A DNA stretch of 64,000 nucleotides from Cohnella nanjingensis (GTDB lineage: Bacteria; Bacillota; Bacilli; Paenibacillales; Paenibacillaceae): NCBI RefSeq assembly GCF_014212125.1, contig NZ_JACJVP010000022.1, positions 1 to 64,000 on the forward strand, given 5' to 3'. This document shows, one piece after another, positions 16,354 through 25,039 of this stretch. Within the stretch, counting starts at the first letter, position 1; the number at the start of each line of letters is the position of its first letter. The notes beneath the pieces were generated by a model. The model did not search any database, was not told the origin of the DNA, and worked only from the letters and a program-made list of their open reading frames with translations. A program made the translations under genes and the position numbers.

Positions 16354-16911
16354 TCAGATCCGGAACAGGCCGTAGCCGTCCAGCGGAACGACCGGCTGGT
16401 CGTCCCGCTTCAATCCCTCCGAACGGCCGTTTAACGCGACGTCCACGAGCCAGCGGGTGAAGGGGGCGACGTTCATCGTCTCCATCTCCGCCAAGCTGAA
16501 GAAGCCGGCCGCATCCACTTCGACGTCATCCGGCGTCGGCTCGCCGCCGAGATAGGCCATGGAGAACGCGACGTAGAGATTGTGAATCTGCCGCGGCTGG
16601 TCGCGGAGCGCGGCGACGCCGGTAACGACGGCCTCGATGCCGGTCTCCTCGAGCACTTCCCGCTGCACCGTGTCATGGAGCTGCTCCAGCTGCTCGGCGT
16701 ACCCGCCGGGATTGGTCCAGTATCCCCGGCCGGGCTCCTGCGCCCTGCGGACGAGCAGCAGCTTGCCGTCCCGCTCGACCAGCGCGCCTACGCCGATGCT
16801 GTAGTTCCCCCAATGCACGAAGCTGCAAGCCGTACATGCTCTTCTCGGCGTACCGTCGACCTCCCGCGTCTCCATCGGTTGGCCGCAGGCCGAGCAAAAT
16901 TGAACTTCCAT
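16354..16911 (-). CDS. Nudix hydrolase with N-terminal zinc ribbon
   Basis: This 185-residue protein starts with a zinc-ribbon (FCSACGQPM ... RACTACSF; Cys-x2-Cys twice), followed by a Nudix domain. The Nudix box is complete: G at YAEQL, E, seven residues, REVLEETGI, matching Gx5Ex7REUxEExGU. The zinc ribbon plus Nudix arrangement is that of NADH pyrophosphatase-like or ADP-ribose-type hydrolases, though NudC's SQPWPFPxS motif is not seen. It cleaves a nucleoside diphosphate linked to X; the substrate is unknown. It runs in the same direction as the HAD hydrolase upstream, 72 bp away. Confidence 0.87.
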   Translation of the reverse strand: MEVQFCSACGQPMETREVDGTPRRACTACSFVHWGNYSIGVGALVERDGKLLLVRRAQEPGRGYWTNPGGYAEQLEQLHDTVQREVLEETGIEAVVTGVAALRDQPRQIHNLYVAFSMAYLGGEPTPDDVEVDAAGFFSLAEMETMNVAPFTRWLVDVALNGRSEGLKRDDQPVVPLDGYGLFRI

Positions 16912-16983
16912 CCCGATCTCTCCTCTCGGCCTAAGCCCCGTCTTCCTCTAAATGCAAATGACAACGGTCGCGGCGCGCGAACG

Positions 16984-17760
16984 CTAGGCGATGCAGCCCG
17001 CGTATACGAGTCCGTTGCGCACGCCGCCTTCGTCCACGTTCGAAGTCACGTAATCCGCGAAAGGCAGCAGCTCTTCATTCGAATTGCCCATCGCGATGCC
17101 AAGTCCGACCAGCTTCAGCATCTCCTTGTCGTTCAGCCCGTCCCCGAAGGCGACCGCGTCCGCCGGCGTCAGTCGGAGCGCGTCCAGCAGCGCCTGAATG
17201 CCCTCGGCCTTGGAGCCCGTGCGCGGCAGCACGTCCATCGCGTTCGCGTGCCAGCGTATGAACCTTAGATCGGGCAGCGTCTCGATATAGCCCTGTTCCT
17301 CGTGCCGCTCGCAATGCAGGAACACTTGATAGATCCCTTCCGACCGCCAGAAATCCGGATTGTAGCCCGGCTGGTCGACCTTCAAGCTATTGACGGAAGC
17401 GAAGACGGCGGCGTGCTCCGCCTGATTGGTGTGGAACGATTCCTTGCCTTGGAAGACCAGCGCATGCCCGCGGCCTTCGGCGAGCCGCACCAATTGCTCC
17501 AGATCCGTCATCGGGATATGCCGCTGATGCACCTCCTTGCCTTTGTACACCACATAAGCGCCGTTCAAGCTGACGAAGGAGTCGATGCCGAGCTGCTCCG
17601 CCAGCGGCTTGAAGAAGTACGGCGCCCGTCCTGTCGCGATGACCGGTTCGATCCCGTTCGCCTTCAGCGCCCGAATCGCCTCGGCCGCGTCCTGGGGCAC
17701 CTGCTTCTCCTCGTCCAGCAGCGTCCCGTCGATGTCGAAGAATACGATCTTGTATGCCAC
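16984..17760 (-). CDS. Cof-type HAD hydrolase
   Basis: This 258-residue phosphatase has HAD motif I FFDIDGTLLD, motif II VIATGR, the Cof-type (IIB) cap domain between, a conserved Lys in GSKAEGI, and motif III/IV FGDGLNDKEML followed by GIAMGNSNEELLPFADYVT. These enzymes dephosphorylate sugar phosphates, FMN or pyridoxal phosphate in the cytosol. The GTG at 17760 is chosen because AGGAG lies 7 nt upstream; a GTG nine bases earlier touches that site. Confidence 0.87.
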   Translation of the reverse strand: MAYKIVFFDIDGTLLDEEKQVPQDAAEAIRALKANGIEPVIATGRAPYFFKPLAEQLGIDSFVSLNGAYVVYKGKEVHQRHIPMTDLEQLVRLAEGRGHALVFQGKESFHTNQAEHAAVFASVNSLKVDQPGYNPDFWRSEGIYQVFLHCERHEEQGYIETLPDLRFIRWHANAMDVLPRTGSKAEGIQALLDALRLTPADAVAFGDGLNDKEMLKLVGLGIAMGNSNEELLPFADYVTSNVDEGGVRNGLVYAGCIA

Positions 17761-17851
17761 CCTATCCACTCCTATCTCTCTATTGCGAAGCTAATGTTCC
17801 TATCATCGTACAATTCGCCGGGGGAGTAAATACCGAATTGCTGGGCGTCCA

Positions 17852-17968
17852 AGTAAAAACGGCTTCGCCGCCGTCCAAAGAGGGCGATACGTTTTTATCG
17901 GAGATCATTCAGCGATGAATAGGCGTGAAAACTCATCCATTCTGAATGATGGAAAAAGGAGGCTTGCC
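17852..17968. repeat. Dispersed intergenic element, copy 1
   Basis: This stretch shares blocks with 36022-36101 and 36426-36545: ACGGCTTCGCCG near one end, AGAGGG-N-GATACGTTTTTATCGG, then GATAGGCGTGAAA-like sequence, then (copies 1 and 3) GAAAAAGG followed by GCTTGCC or CTTCGCC. The order and spacing are kept over about 115 bp. It contains several small inverted repeats and no gene. Confidence 0.75.
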
Positions 17969-17985
17969 GCGCCGGTTCCCGCAAC

Positions 17986-18017
17986 AAAAGCCCGCCGTCC
18001 CTCGACGGGACGGCGGG
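17986..18017 (-). terminator. Terminator of the sugar ABC operon
   Basis: GCCCGCCGTCCC-tcga-CGGGACGGCGGGC style stem (17990-18017), followed on the minus strand by TTTTGTT. It lies 65 bp after the last permease stop. Confidence 0.8.
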
Positions 18018-18081
18018 CCGATCTTCGTTTGCTTGCCGCGAATGGGAGAGCGCCGCGGTTCGCGCCAGCGCCTCCCTCGGC

Positions 18082-18906
18082 TTACCCCTTCACCGCGCCA
18101 TCCGTGATCCCCTGGATGATCCAACGCTGGAAGATCGAGAAGATGACGACGATCGGGATGGAGGACAGAATCAGGGAAGCGAGAATCAGCGACCACTCCC
18201 GGCTGTACTTGCCGAAGAACATGTTGATCGTCAAGACGAGCGTGTAATCGCGGAAGTCGTTCAGCAGCAGCACCGGCAGCAGGAAGTCGTTCCACAGCCA
18301 CAGCATGTTCAGGACGACGATGGTGAAGGTGATCGGCAGCAGCAGCGGGAAGATGATCTTGAAGAACGCCCGCCACTCGCCGCAGCCGTCCATATGCGCG
18401 GACTCGTCGAGCTCTCTCGGTATGCCTTTGACGAAGCCGTGATAGAGGAAGATCGCCATGTTGACCCCGAGCCCGGCGCAGACGACGCCAAGTCCGAAGG
18501 GCGAGCCCTGCAGGCCCAGATCCTTGGCCATCTTGGTCAGCGTGACCATGATCGTCTGGAACGGGATGAGCATCGAAGCGACGAACAGCATGAAGAGGAC
18601 GTTGCTGAGCTTGCCTCTCGTGCGCGACAGCTTGTATCCGGCCAGGGAGCTGCACAGGACGATGCCGAAGATGCCCGTCGCCGTGACGATGATCGTATTC
18701 AGGCCGCTCCGCATCATGTTCGCTTTTTTGAACGCCTGCGTATAGTTGTCGAAGCTCAGCGACTTGGGCCAGCTCAGCACCGACTTGTACAGCTCGCTCT
18801 GCGTCTTGAACGAATTGACGATGGCCATGTAGATCGGGAACAGGAAGTAGACGGCCAAGAGCAAGAGGAAAAGCCATGCCAATCCCGTATAGATGCGTCT
18901 CGTCAT
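18082..18906 (-). CDS. CUT1 sugar ABC transporter permease (MalG-like)
   Basis: This 274-residue permease has six predicted helices, an N-terminal MTRRIYTGLAWLFLLLLAVYFLFPIYM and the EAA loop as ELDESAHMDGCGEWRAFFKIIFPLLLP, which docks on the cytosolic ATPase. It ends in the typical ...QRWIIQGITDGAVKG. Its start overlaps the upstream permease stop by 4 bp (ATGA), so translation is coupled. No ATPase gene lies in the cluster; a shared MsmX-type ATPase encoded elsewhere is likely. Substrate probably an oligosaccharide, not determined. Confidence 0.9.
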   Translation of the reverse strand: MTRRIYTGLAWLFLLLLAVYFLFPIYMAIVNSFKTQSELYKSVLSWPKSLSFDNYTQAFKKANMMRSGLNTIIVTATGIFGIVLCSSLAGYKLSRTRGKLSNVLFMLFVASMLIPFQTIMVTLTKMAKDLGLQGSPFGLGVVCAGLGVNMAIFLYHGFVKGIPRELDESAHMDGCGEWRAFFKIIFPLLLPITFTIVVLNMLWLWNDFLLPVLLLNDFRDYTLVLTINMFFGKYSREWSLILASLILSSIPIVVIFSIFQRWIIQGITDGAVKG

Positions 18907-19787
18907 GCTTCCACCTCGCGTTTCTTCATGACCGTCACCTGGATCATGGTGATGACGAATATGATCAGGAAGAGGATGATGGCCTTCGCGCTCGCATACC
19001 CGTAGCGGTAGTTGCCTTGGTAGGCCTCCTCCAAGATGTTCATCGTGATAACCTGCGTGCCCCGTCCCGGTCCGCCCCCGGTCAACGCGTAGACGAGGTC
19101 ATAGACCTTGAACGAGCTGTTCAGGGTGAGGAAGATGCAGATCGTGAGCGCATGGGCGATGAGCGGCAGCGTGATGTACCGAAGCATGTGGTACGGCTGG
19201 GCGCCGTCGATGATCGCCGCTTCCTTCAGATGCTGGGGAATGCCTTGGATCGCGGACATGTAGATCAGCATAAGCGTGCCTACGCCGCCCCAGACGGAGA
19301 CGATCATGATCGTCCAGAACGAGACGGTCGGATTGCCGAGCCAGGACACATCCAGGAACTTCAAAGCGCTGTACTCCGACAAGGCCGGGATGACCTTGGA
19401 AAAAACGAATACCCACATGAACGTGCTGATGATGACGCTCAGCATGTTCGGCATGAAGAAGATCGTGCGGAAGAGACCCTTGGCTCTCCGGCGGGATTCG
19501 ATAAGCATGGCGAGCAGGAGCGCGACCGCGTTCTGCAGGACGACGGCGCAGATCACGTACTTGGCGGTGAACAGAATCGCGGATCGGAAGTGGCTGTCCT
19601 CGCGGAACGCTTCGGCGAAGTTGCTGAAGCCGACGAAGCCGTAAGTCTTGTTCAGGCCGTCCCAGTTGGTGAAGCTGTAGTAGGAGCCTTGAAACATCGG
19701 GATGACGAGGAAGATCAGATAGAGAATAAAGGCGGGCAGAACGAAGAGCAGCAGCGAGAACGCGGCTCGGGCCGATCGTCTGGTCAT
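18903..19787 (-). CDS. CUT1 sugar ABC transporter permease (MalF-like)
   Basis: This 294-residue permease has six helices, FFMPNMLSVIISTFMWVFVF, and the EAA loop HLKEAAIIDGAQPYHMLRYITLPLI. GGGPGRGTQVITMNILEEAY is typical of MalF/LacF-type proteins. AAGGAG is 11 nt upstream of the ATG at 19787. A hairpin separates it from the binding-protein gene, and it overlaps the second permease by 4 bp. Confidence 0.9.
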   Translation of the reverse strand: MTRRSARAAFSLLLFVLPAFILYLIFLVIPMFQGSYYSFTNWDGLNKTYGFVGFSNFAEAFREDSHFRSAILFTAKYVICAVVLQNAVALLLAMLIESRRRAKGLFRTIFFMPNMLSVIISTFMWVFVFSKVIPALSEYSALKFLDVSWLGNPTVSFWTIMIVSVWGGVGTLMLIYMSAIQGIPQHLKEAAIIDGAQPYHMLRYITLPLIAHALTICIFLTLNSSFKVYDLVYALTGGGPGRGTQVITMNILEEAYQGNYRYGYASAKAIILFLIIFVITMIQVTVMKKREVEA

Positions 19788-19812
19788 GAGTATCCACACT
19801 CCTTCGGAAAGG

Positions 19813-19858
19813 CGCGCCCTGCCCGTGTTATCGGCGGGCGACAACGGGACAGGGCGCG
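19813..19858 (-). other. Intercistronic stem-loop between binding protein and permease genes
   Basis: CGCGCCCTG (19813-19821) pairs with CAGGGCGCG (19850-19858), enclosing further pairing. It lacks a T-tract. In this position such hairpins usually protect the 3' end of the abundant binding-protein message or partly terminate transcription before the permeases. Confidence 0.6.
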
Positions 19859-19879
19859 ACGCGAGTCAGTAGTCCGATA

Positions 19880-21223
19880 TTACTTGCTGGCGTTGGCGTT
19901 CGCGTCTTTCCAGGTCTTATCCAAGTCCTTGATGACCTCTTCCTTGGACATCTTCTTGTCGAAGTAGGATTGGAGCGCTTTGCCGGATTCGTCCTTGACG
20001 GCTTGCGGGATCGTCGGATCTTGATAGGACTCGCCTTTGTTCACGTAGGCCGAAGCGTCCTCTACCCACGAATAAGGCTTGAAGGTGTGGTTCTTGGAGA
20101 CCGGGTTGAACTTCAGACTCTGGTACAGGTCGTTCGAAGCTTGATCGTCCAGAATGAAGTTCAGGAGGTCGAGCGCCACTTCCTTGTTCTTGCTGTCCGG
20201 CGAAGTCGCGAGCGAAGTCGATACGGACGTATTGATCAACGTCGACTTCGCATCGTCGCTGATCGGCAGCGGGGCGACGCCCAGCTCGAACTTGTCGTTC
20301 ACCTTCAGGATCGCGTCGGCATTCCAGGGCCCTTGGATCCACATCGCGGCCTTGCCGCTCGCGAAGTCGGCGGAGCCGTCGTCGTTGCTCTTCTCGAAGG
20401 CGCGGTTCGTGCCGTTGGCGTTGACGAGATCGATGATATCGAACATCTCTTGAATTTCCGCGAAGCTGCCTTCGCCCTTGTTCATCTTGTCGAGGAAGTC
20501 CGGATGGGTGGAGTTCACCAGACCGCCTACGGTCAGCGGGAGGAACAGCTGCGGGATCCAGCTTTCCTTGTAGCTCAGCTCGAACGGCGTGATCTTGGCG
20601 TCCTTCAGCTTCTGCACGACGGTCTTCATCTCGGACAGCGTCGACGGCGGCGTCAAGCCCTGCTCCTTGAAGATGGTCTTGTTGTACAGGTAGCCCCAGG
20701 CCAAGCTCTCCATCGGCACGGCTACGACTTTGCCGTCCGCCGAGACGATCGGCTTGATCCCGTCGAGCAGCTTGCCCGCCAACGGCTGGTCGCTCAGGTC
20801 CGCCAGATAGCCGGCTTTGTAGTAGGACGGAATCTCGTTAACGGCGTGGACGCTGAAGATGTCCGGCACGTCGCCGGTCGCGAGACGCGTCTTCAGAATC
20901 TGCGGTGCGTTATCGGAGCCCGGGTATTCGGAGTTGAACGTAACCGTGATGTTTTTCTCTTGCTTCTCTTTCTCCGCGAATTTCTCGAAGTAGCCGTCGA
21001 ATTGCTCGCGGAACCGGTCCAGGCCGCCCAAGAAAATCTTCAGCTCGACCTTCGTCGGCGCCGCCTTCGATGCTTCCGGAGACGCGGACGGGCTGCTGCT
21101 GGGCGTATCGCTGGCGCTGGAGCTGGCGCTCGGCGCGGCATTGCCGTTGTCTTTGGAGCCGCCGCATGCGGCGGTCGTTCCCAGCGCCAGGATAGCGGTC
21201 ATGGCGAGTAGCGCTTTCTTCAT
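19880..21223 (-). CDS. Extracellular sugar-binding lipoprotein (CUT1)
   Basis: This 447-residue binding protein has a lipoprotein signal with lipobox TAAC near residue 20, a Ser/Ala/Pro-rich linker (about residues 28-55), then the family 1 binding fold: LATGDVPDIFSV, GYLADLSDQPLAGKLLDG, AVPMESLAWGYLYNKTIFKEQGL and GKAAMWIQGPWNADAIL. It is tethered outside the membrane and hands sugar to the two permeases. It follows the YesN-type regulator by 121 bp, where a cre-like site lies. GGGAGG precedes the ATG. Confidence 0.9.
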   Translation of the reverse strand: MKKALLAMTAILALGTTAACGGSKDNGNAAPSASSSASDTPSSSPSASPEASKAAPTKVELKIFLGGLDRFREQFDGYFEKFAEKEKQEKNITVTFNSEYPGSDNAPQILKTRLATGDVPDIFSVHAVNEIPSYYKAGYLADLSDQPLAGKLLDGIKPIVSADGKVVAVPMESLAWGYLYNKTIFKEQGLTPPSTLSEMKTVVQKLKDAKITPFELSYKESWIPQLFLPLTVGGLVNSTHPDFLDKMNKGEGSFAEIQEMFDIIDLVNANGTNRAFEKSNDDGSADFASGKAAMWIQGPWNADAILKVNDKFELGVAPLPISDDAKSTLINTSVSTSLATSPDSKNKEVALDLLNFILDDQASNDLYQSLKFNPVSKNHTFKPYSWVEDASAYVNKGESYQDPTIPQAVKDESGKALQSYFDKKMSKEEVIKDLDKTWKDANANASK

Positions 21224-21245
21224 TCGAAAGGACCTCCCTATATAA

Positions 21246-21259
21246 TGATAACGCTTACG
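21246..21259 (-). promoter_or_regulatory. Catabolite-responsive element (cre) candidate
   Basis: On the minus strand CGTAAGCGTTATCA fits the consensus TGWAARCGYTWNCW at 13 of 14 positions. It lies 23 bp before the binding-protein start, so CcpA would be expected to repress sugar uptake when better carbon is present. Confidence 0.7.
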
Positions 21260-21344
21260 AGATGAGTATAAGGGGGAAGCGCTTTCTGCGCATTGGACGT
21301 CATTTGCGGTTTGTTATGGACGATATTGATATGACGCCCGGCGC

Positions 21345-22421
21345 TTAATCTTCTTCCGGTCCATGGCAGCGCGCCTGCGCGGGCGTCATGCCCATGACCT
21401 TCTTAAATATCCGGTGAAAGTAAGTCGGGTCCGCGTATCCGACCGCCTCCGCCGCGCTCTTGATGGACGCCGCCCCTTGCGTCAGCAGCTCCTTCGCCTT
21501 GGCCATCCGTCTCGCGATGATGTAATCCATCACCGTCGAGCCCGTCTCCTGCTTGAACGTGCGGGAGAGATGCTCCTTGCTGACGAAGAAGCGGGCCGCG
21601 ATCGATTCGAGCGTGATCGGCTCTGCGAACGCGCGGTCGATATAGTCGCGGATGTCTCCGATCGAGAGCCGGTTCTTGTTCTTCCGCTGCTGGATCAGAT
21701 CCGCCATGACGGCTGCGTAGGCGGCCGACAGGGCGCCGATCCATTCCGCGTCCGGCGTCCGGTCCGTGACGAAGAACGACTCGGCCTGCCCCCGGATGAC
21801 GGGAGACAGCTCGATGCCGGCCTTCGACGCCTGCTCGCCCAGCAGGGTCATGAATTGCTTGTACAGGGAGTGGCTCAGCCCCGGCTCGTGCGGCTCCCGC
21901 GATGCCAGAACCTGCGCGAGCGCGCCGAACCGAGCCTCGACCTCCTCGATCTGCAGCTCTTGGAAATGCCGGGACAGCTCCGCCTTGCACGCCGTCACCT
22001 CCTCTAGGATCTCCTTGGAGAGCGGCTGCGCGGCATGAAGGCCGCGTGCGATCCCGAGCTCGCGCACCGTTTTCTCCAGCGCCCGGTTCAATTCGTCCGG
22101 ATGGATCGGCTTCAGGATATACTCGTCTACCCTGGACAGGATCGCCTGCTTCGTGTAGGCGAAGTCGTCGAACCCGCTGATGACGATCTTGCGGATGAAC
22201 GGGTAATCCTCCGCGAGTCTGCGCAGCAGCTCGACGCCGTCCATGCCCCGCATCTTCATATCGGTGATGACGATCTCCGGGCGAATCTCCTCGATGATCC
22301 GCAGCCCGCTCAGCCCTTCTTCGGCTTCTTCGACGCGGTCGATGCCGAAGCGCGCCCAATCCCCCAGACGCCGGATGCTGTCCCGGGTCCAGAATTCGTC
22401 GTCGATGATCACGGCCTTCAT
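21345..22421 (-). CDS. YesN-type response regulator (receiver plus AraC HTH)
   Basis: This 358-residue regulator has an N-terminal receiver (VIIDDE, phosphoacceptor in EIVITDMKMRGMDG, KPIHPDE with the conserved Lys) and a C-terminal AraC-type DNA-binding domain (ITLESIAARFFVSKEHLSRTFKQETG ... AAEAVGYADPTYFHRIFKKVMGMTPAQAR). It should activate the adjacent sugar transporter in response to the sensor kinase encoded just upstream. Its start overlaps the kinase stop by 4 bp (ATGA). Confidence 0.92.
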   Translation of the reverse strand: MKAVIIDDEFWTRDSIRRLGDWARFGIDRVEEAEEGLSGLRIIEEIRPEIVITDMKMRGMDGVELLRRLAEDYPFIRKIVISGFDDFAYTKQAILSRVDEYILKPIHPDELNRALEKTVRELGIARGLHAAQPLSKEILEEVTACKAELSRHFQELQIEEVEARFGALAQVLASREPHEPGLSHSLYKQFMTLLGEQASKAGIELSPVIRGQAESFFVTDRTPDAEWIGALSAAYAAVMADLIQQRKNKNRLSIGDIRDYIDRAFAEPITLESIAARFFVSKEHLSRTFKQETGSTVMDYIIARRMAKAKELLTQGAASIKSAAEAVGYADPTYFHRIFKKVMGMTPAQARCHGPEED

Positions 22422-24219
22422 GCCGATTCCTCCTCACTTGGCATCCCTTCCGCCGGGATGAGAAGCTTGACGGTCGTGCCCGTGCCCTCCGCGCTGTCGA
22501 CGTACAGACCGTACGATTCGCCGAACATCAGCTTGAGGCGGGCGTTGACGTTCCCCATCCCCATGCTGTCCCCCTCGCTTCTCATCTCGACCGCGAGGCC
22601 GAGCTGCTTGCGGATGCGCTCCAGCCGGTCGCCGGCGATGCCGACGCCGTTGTCGGCGATGGTGATCTCCACTTCGTCCAGCACCTTCTCCGCGCGGATG
22701 ACGATCGACCAGGTCTCCATCTTGCCTTCGAGCCCGTGGATGAAGCAGTTCTCGACGATCGGCTGCAGGGAGAACTTCGGAATCGCGCAGTGGAGGCAAT
22801 CCTCATCCACGTCCAGATGCACCTCGATCATCTGCTGGAACCGGAGCTTCTGGATCTGCAGGTAGTTCCGGACGTGCTCCATCTCGTCCGCGACGGTAAC
22901 CAGGTCCGCCTGCATGCGGATGGCGTACCGGAACAGGTCGCTAATCGCGCGCACGTGCTCGTAGATCTCGGGGACGTTCCGGGACAGGGCGATCCCCCCG
23001 ATGGATTGCAGCGCGTTGTGCAGGAAGTGCGGGTTGACTTGCGCCTGCATCGCCTTGACTTGGGCCGTCCGCTTCTCGATCTTCGCCTTGTACTCGGTCT
23101 GGATCAGCTCCCGGATCCGCGCCAGCATGGAGTTGAACCTTCGCTCCAGCGTGCCGATCTCGTCGGTGCGAATGCGCTGCAGGCCGACGTCGAAGTTCTG
23201 GATCTCGAGCGCCTTCATCGACTTCGTGAGCCGGATGATCGGCTTCGTCGTGAAGTAGGCGGTCACGATCGAGATGACGATCGCCAGGATGATGAAGATC
23301 AAGGCCGTCACCAAGCTGAAGTTCATCGTGGACGAGGCGCCTTGGGTGACGTACTCGATCGGGATGAACTTCACGATCCAGAGCCGGCCGGACAGGGTCG
23401 GCTGGTAGAACAAGAACCCCTTCTTCAACTCCAGGTTGCCGGGCATCGTCGGATGGGCGATGGCGTTCCGCACGATCTCGGGGTCGACCGTGAACTTCTG
23501 CCCATAGGGGTTGTACATCTCGTTGCCTTGCGAATCCAAGATGAGGACCTGGCTGTTCGGCTCCGAATGGACCATGTCCATCACGCTGCGCATCATGCTC
23601 CATCGCACGTCGATCGTCACGCCTCCCAGCACTTCCCGGTTCTCGAACCGGTTCATGCTGCGGACGATGGTGAACGTGCCCGGCCGGTTGCTCGTCAGCT
23701 TGTCGACGCTCTCGCGCTTCCGCGAGATCGCGTTCCAATCCGCGGCGTGCGTGAGGAGATTGTCCGTCGTGCGGCTGGCGTCTTTGTCCGCGGTGTACAC
23801 GCGCTGCTTGGACTTGAGATAGAGCGAGATCTGAGCGATATTTTTGTTGTTCGCATTGTAGAGGGACCATAGCCTCGCCGTCGTGTAGGCATCGAGTTCT
23901 TGCGGGCTGCTGACTTCGTCGTTCACGCTCCCGTTCACGTTGGGGAACAGGTTCTTGTCGAGCAGCAGTGAGTACGTCACCGCTTGGAGCTGCTCGAACT
24001 TCTCGTCGAAGTATCGGGCCGACCATTCCATCCGGGACTCGTTGGACCGCACCACTTCCTCGCTGAGCGAGTGCTTGGTCGTCCGGGTGGCGAACAGCGT
24101 AACCATCGAGAGCGGCAGTACCGCGATGACGACCATCAACAGCATGAGCTTGTATCGGAGGCTTTTCTGGAAGGGCTGAAGAAGCCTGCGGCAGATTCGC
24201 TTCAACGCGTTCAGCGCCA
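22418..24219 (-). CDS. YesM-type membrane sensor histidine kinase
   Basis: This 600-residue kinase has a helix near residues 20-40, an extracytoplasmic dCache-like sensor, a second helix (about 295-320), a HAMP domain, then the His_kinase region QAQVNPHFLHNALQSIGGIA and an ATPase domain with PIVENCFIHGLEGK, ITIADNGVGI and MGMGNVNARLKLMFGE. It is expected to sense an extracellular carbohydrate-related cue and phosphorylate the YesN partner. The start at 24219 follows GGAGG with 7-nt spacing; the reading frame stays open to 24823 through repeat array D but that part lacks coding character. Confidence 0.92.
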
Positions 24220-24489
24220 TAGGTAGGCCTCCGTTTCCGGGTAGAGTGGGAATCTCCCTCCTAGTTTGGCGCGAAGGCGCTCGCGTTGTCAACGCTTTCA
24301 TATTGGAAGAAGGGTATCGGAAGACTAGGCAGTCCTCCGGGGCTGCCTTTCTGACGAATGCTATGAAGGTGCGGCGATGAAGGGCGCGGCGCATTACGCC
24401 GGTGACGCAGGCGGTGGGAGCGCGACTCGACGCTGCTCCGGCAAATGTGCGTATGCAGACTACGCTCACCGCGCCTCCACGCGCCGTTA

Positions 24490-24692
24490 CACTTCCTACA
24501 TTGGCGATCGGCGGGGGAAATGCGCGAAAGAGAGTAAATAAATTACCTACATTGGCGGTTGGCGGGGGAAATGCGCGAAAGAGAGTAAATAAATTACCTA
24601 CATTGGCGGTCGGCGGGGGAAATGAGCGAAAGAGAGTAAATAAATTACCTACATTGGCGGTCGGCGGGGGAAATGTGTGAAAGAGGGCGGAA
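24490..24692. repeat. 51-bp tandem repeat array D, four units
   Basis: Units begin near 24492, 24543, 24594 and 24645, 51 bp apart. The unit has a palindrome GTAAATAAATTAC, the linker TACATTGGCGGTCGGCG and AAATGCGCG. These linker blocks match array A and array F. The array lies between the divergent kinase and germinant receptor genes. The rest of 24220-25040 shows no gene and no convincing promoter. Confidence 0.92.
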
Positions 24693-25039
24693 TAGGCAAC
24701 GGCCGAATCCGCTTCAGGGCGCTGCCCGCCATCTCCTACATCACCGCGCGTCTCAGCCGCTCGATCTCCCTCCAGCGAGTCCATATACGTATAAATCGCC
24801 AGCATGGCTTTGTCGTGTATCAAACGTAGCGCCCCCTCTCGTATAGGCGTTAACCTTCATGGACGTATCGTACCAAACAAGAGAGCGCTTAAAATTCATT
24901 ATGCTCTGTTCGCGACTTTAAAAATACTCGGTTTCGCGAGGGTGCTAGAGACGCGCCGCTACGCCATCGATGCGCCCATGGCGTTTAAGGAACGACAAAA
25001 TTGGACAGAAAAATCATATCACATCCAAGGAGCCGCCTC

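Noticed and set aside
14613..16460. 615-codon frame with 17-residue repeats
   Set aside because: It is a shadow of the DHA2 pump gene extended through repeat array B; codon usage and content are not those of a protein.
24220..24823. Longer N-terminus for the YesM-type kinase
   Set aside because: The extension translates repeat array D and has no ribosome site, while 24219 has a perfect one and the normal kinase start.
24820..25039. Sigma-G promoter for the ger operon
   Set aside because: No convincing -35/-10 pair with correct spacing was found by eye, so none is annotated.
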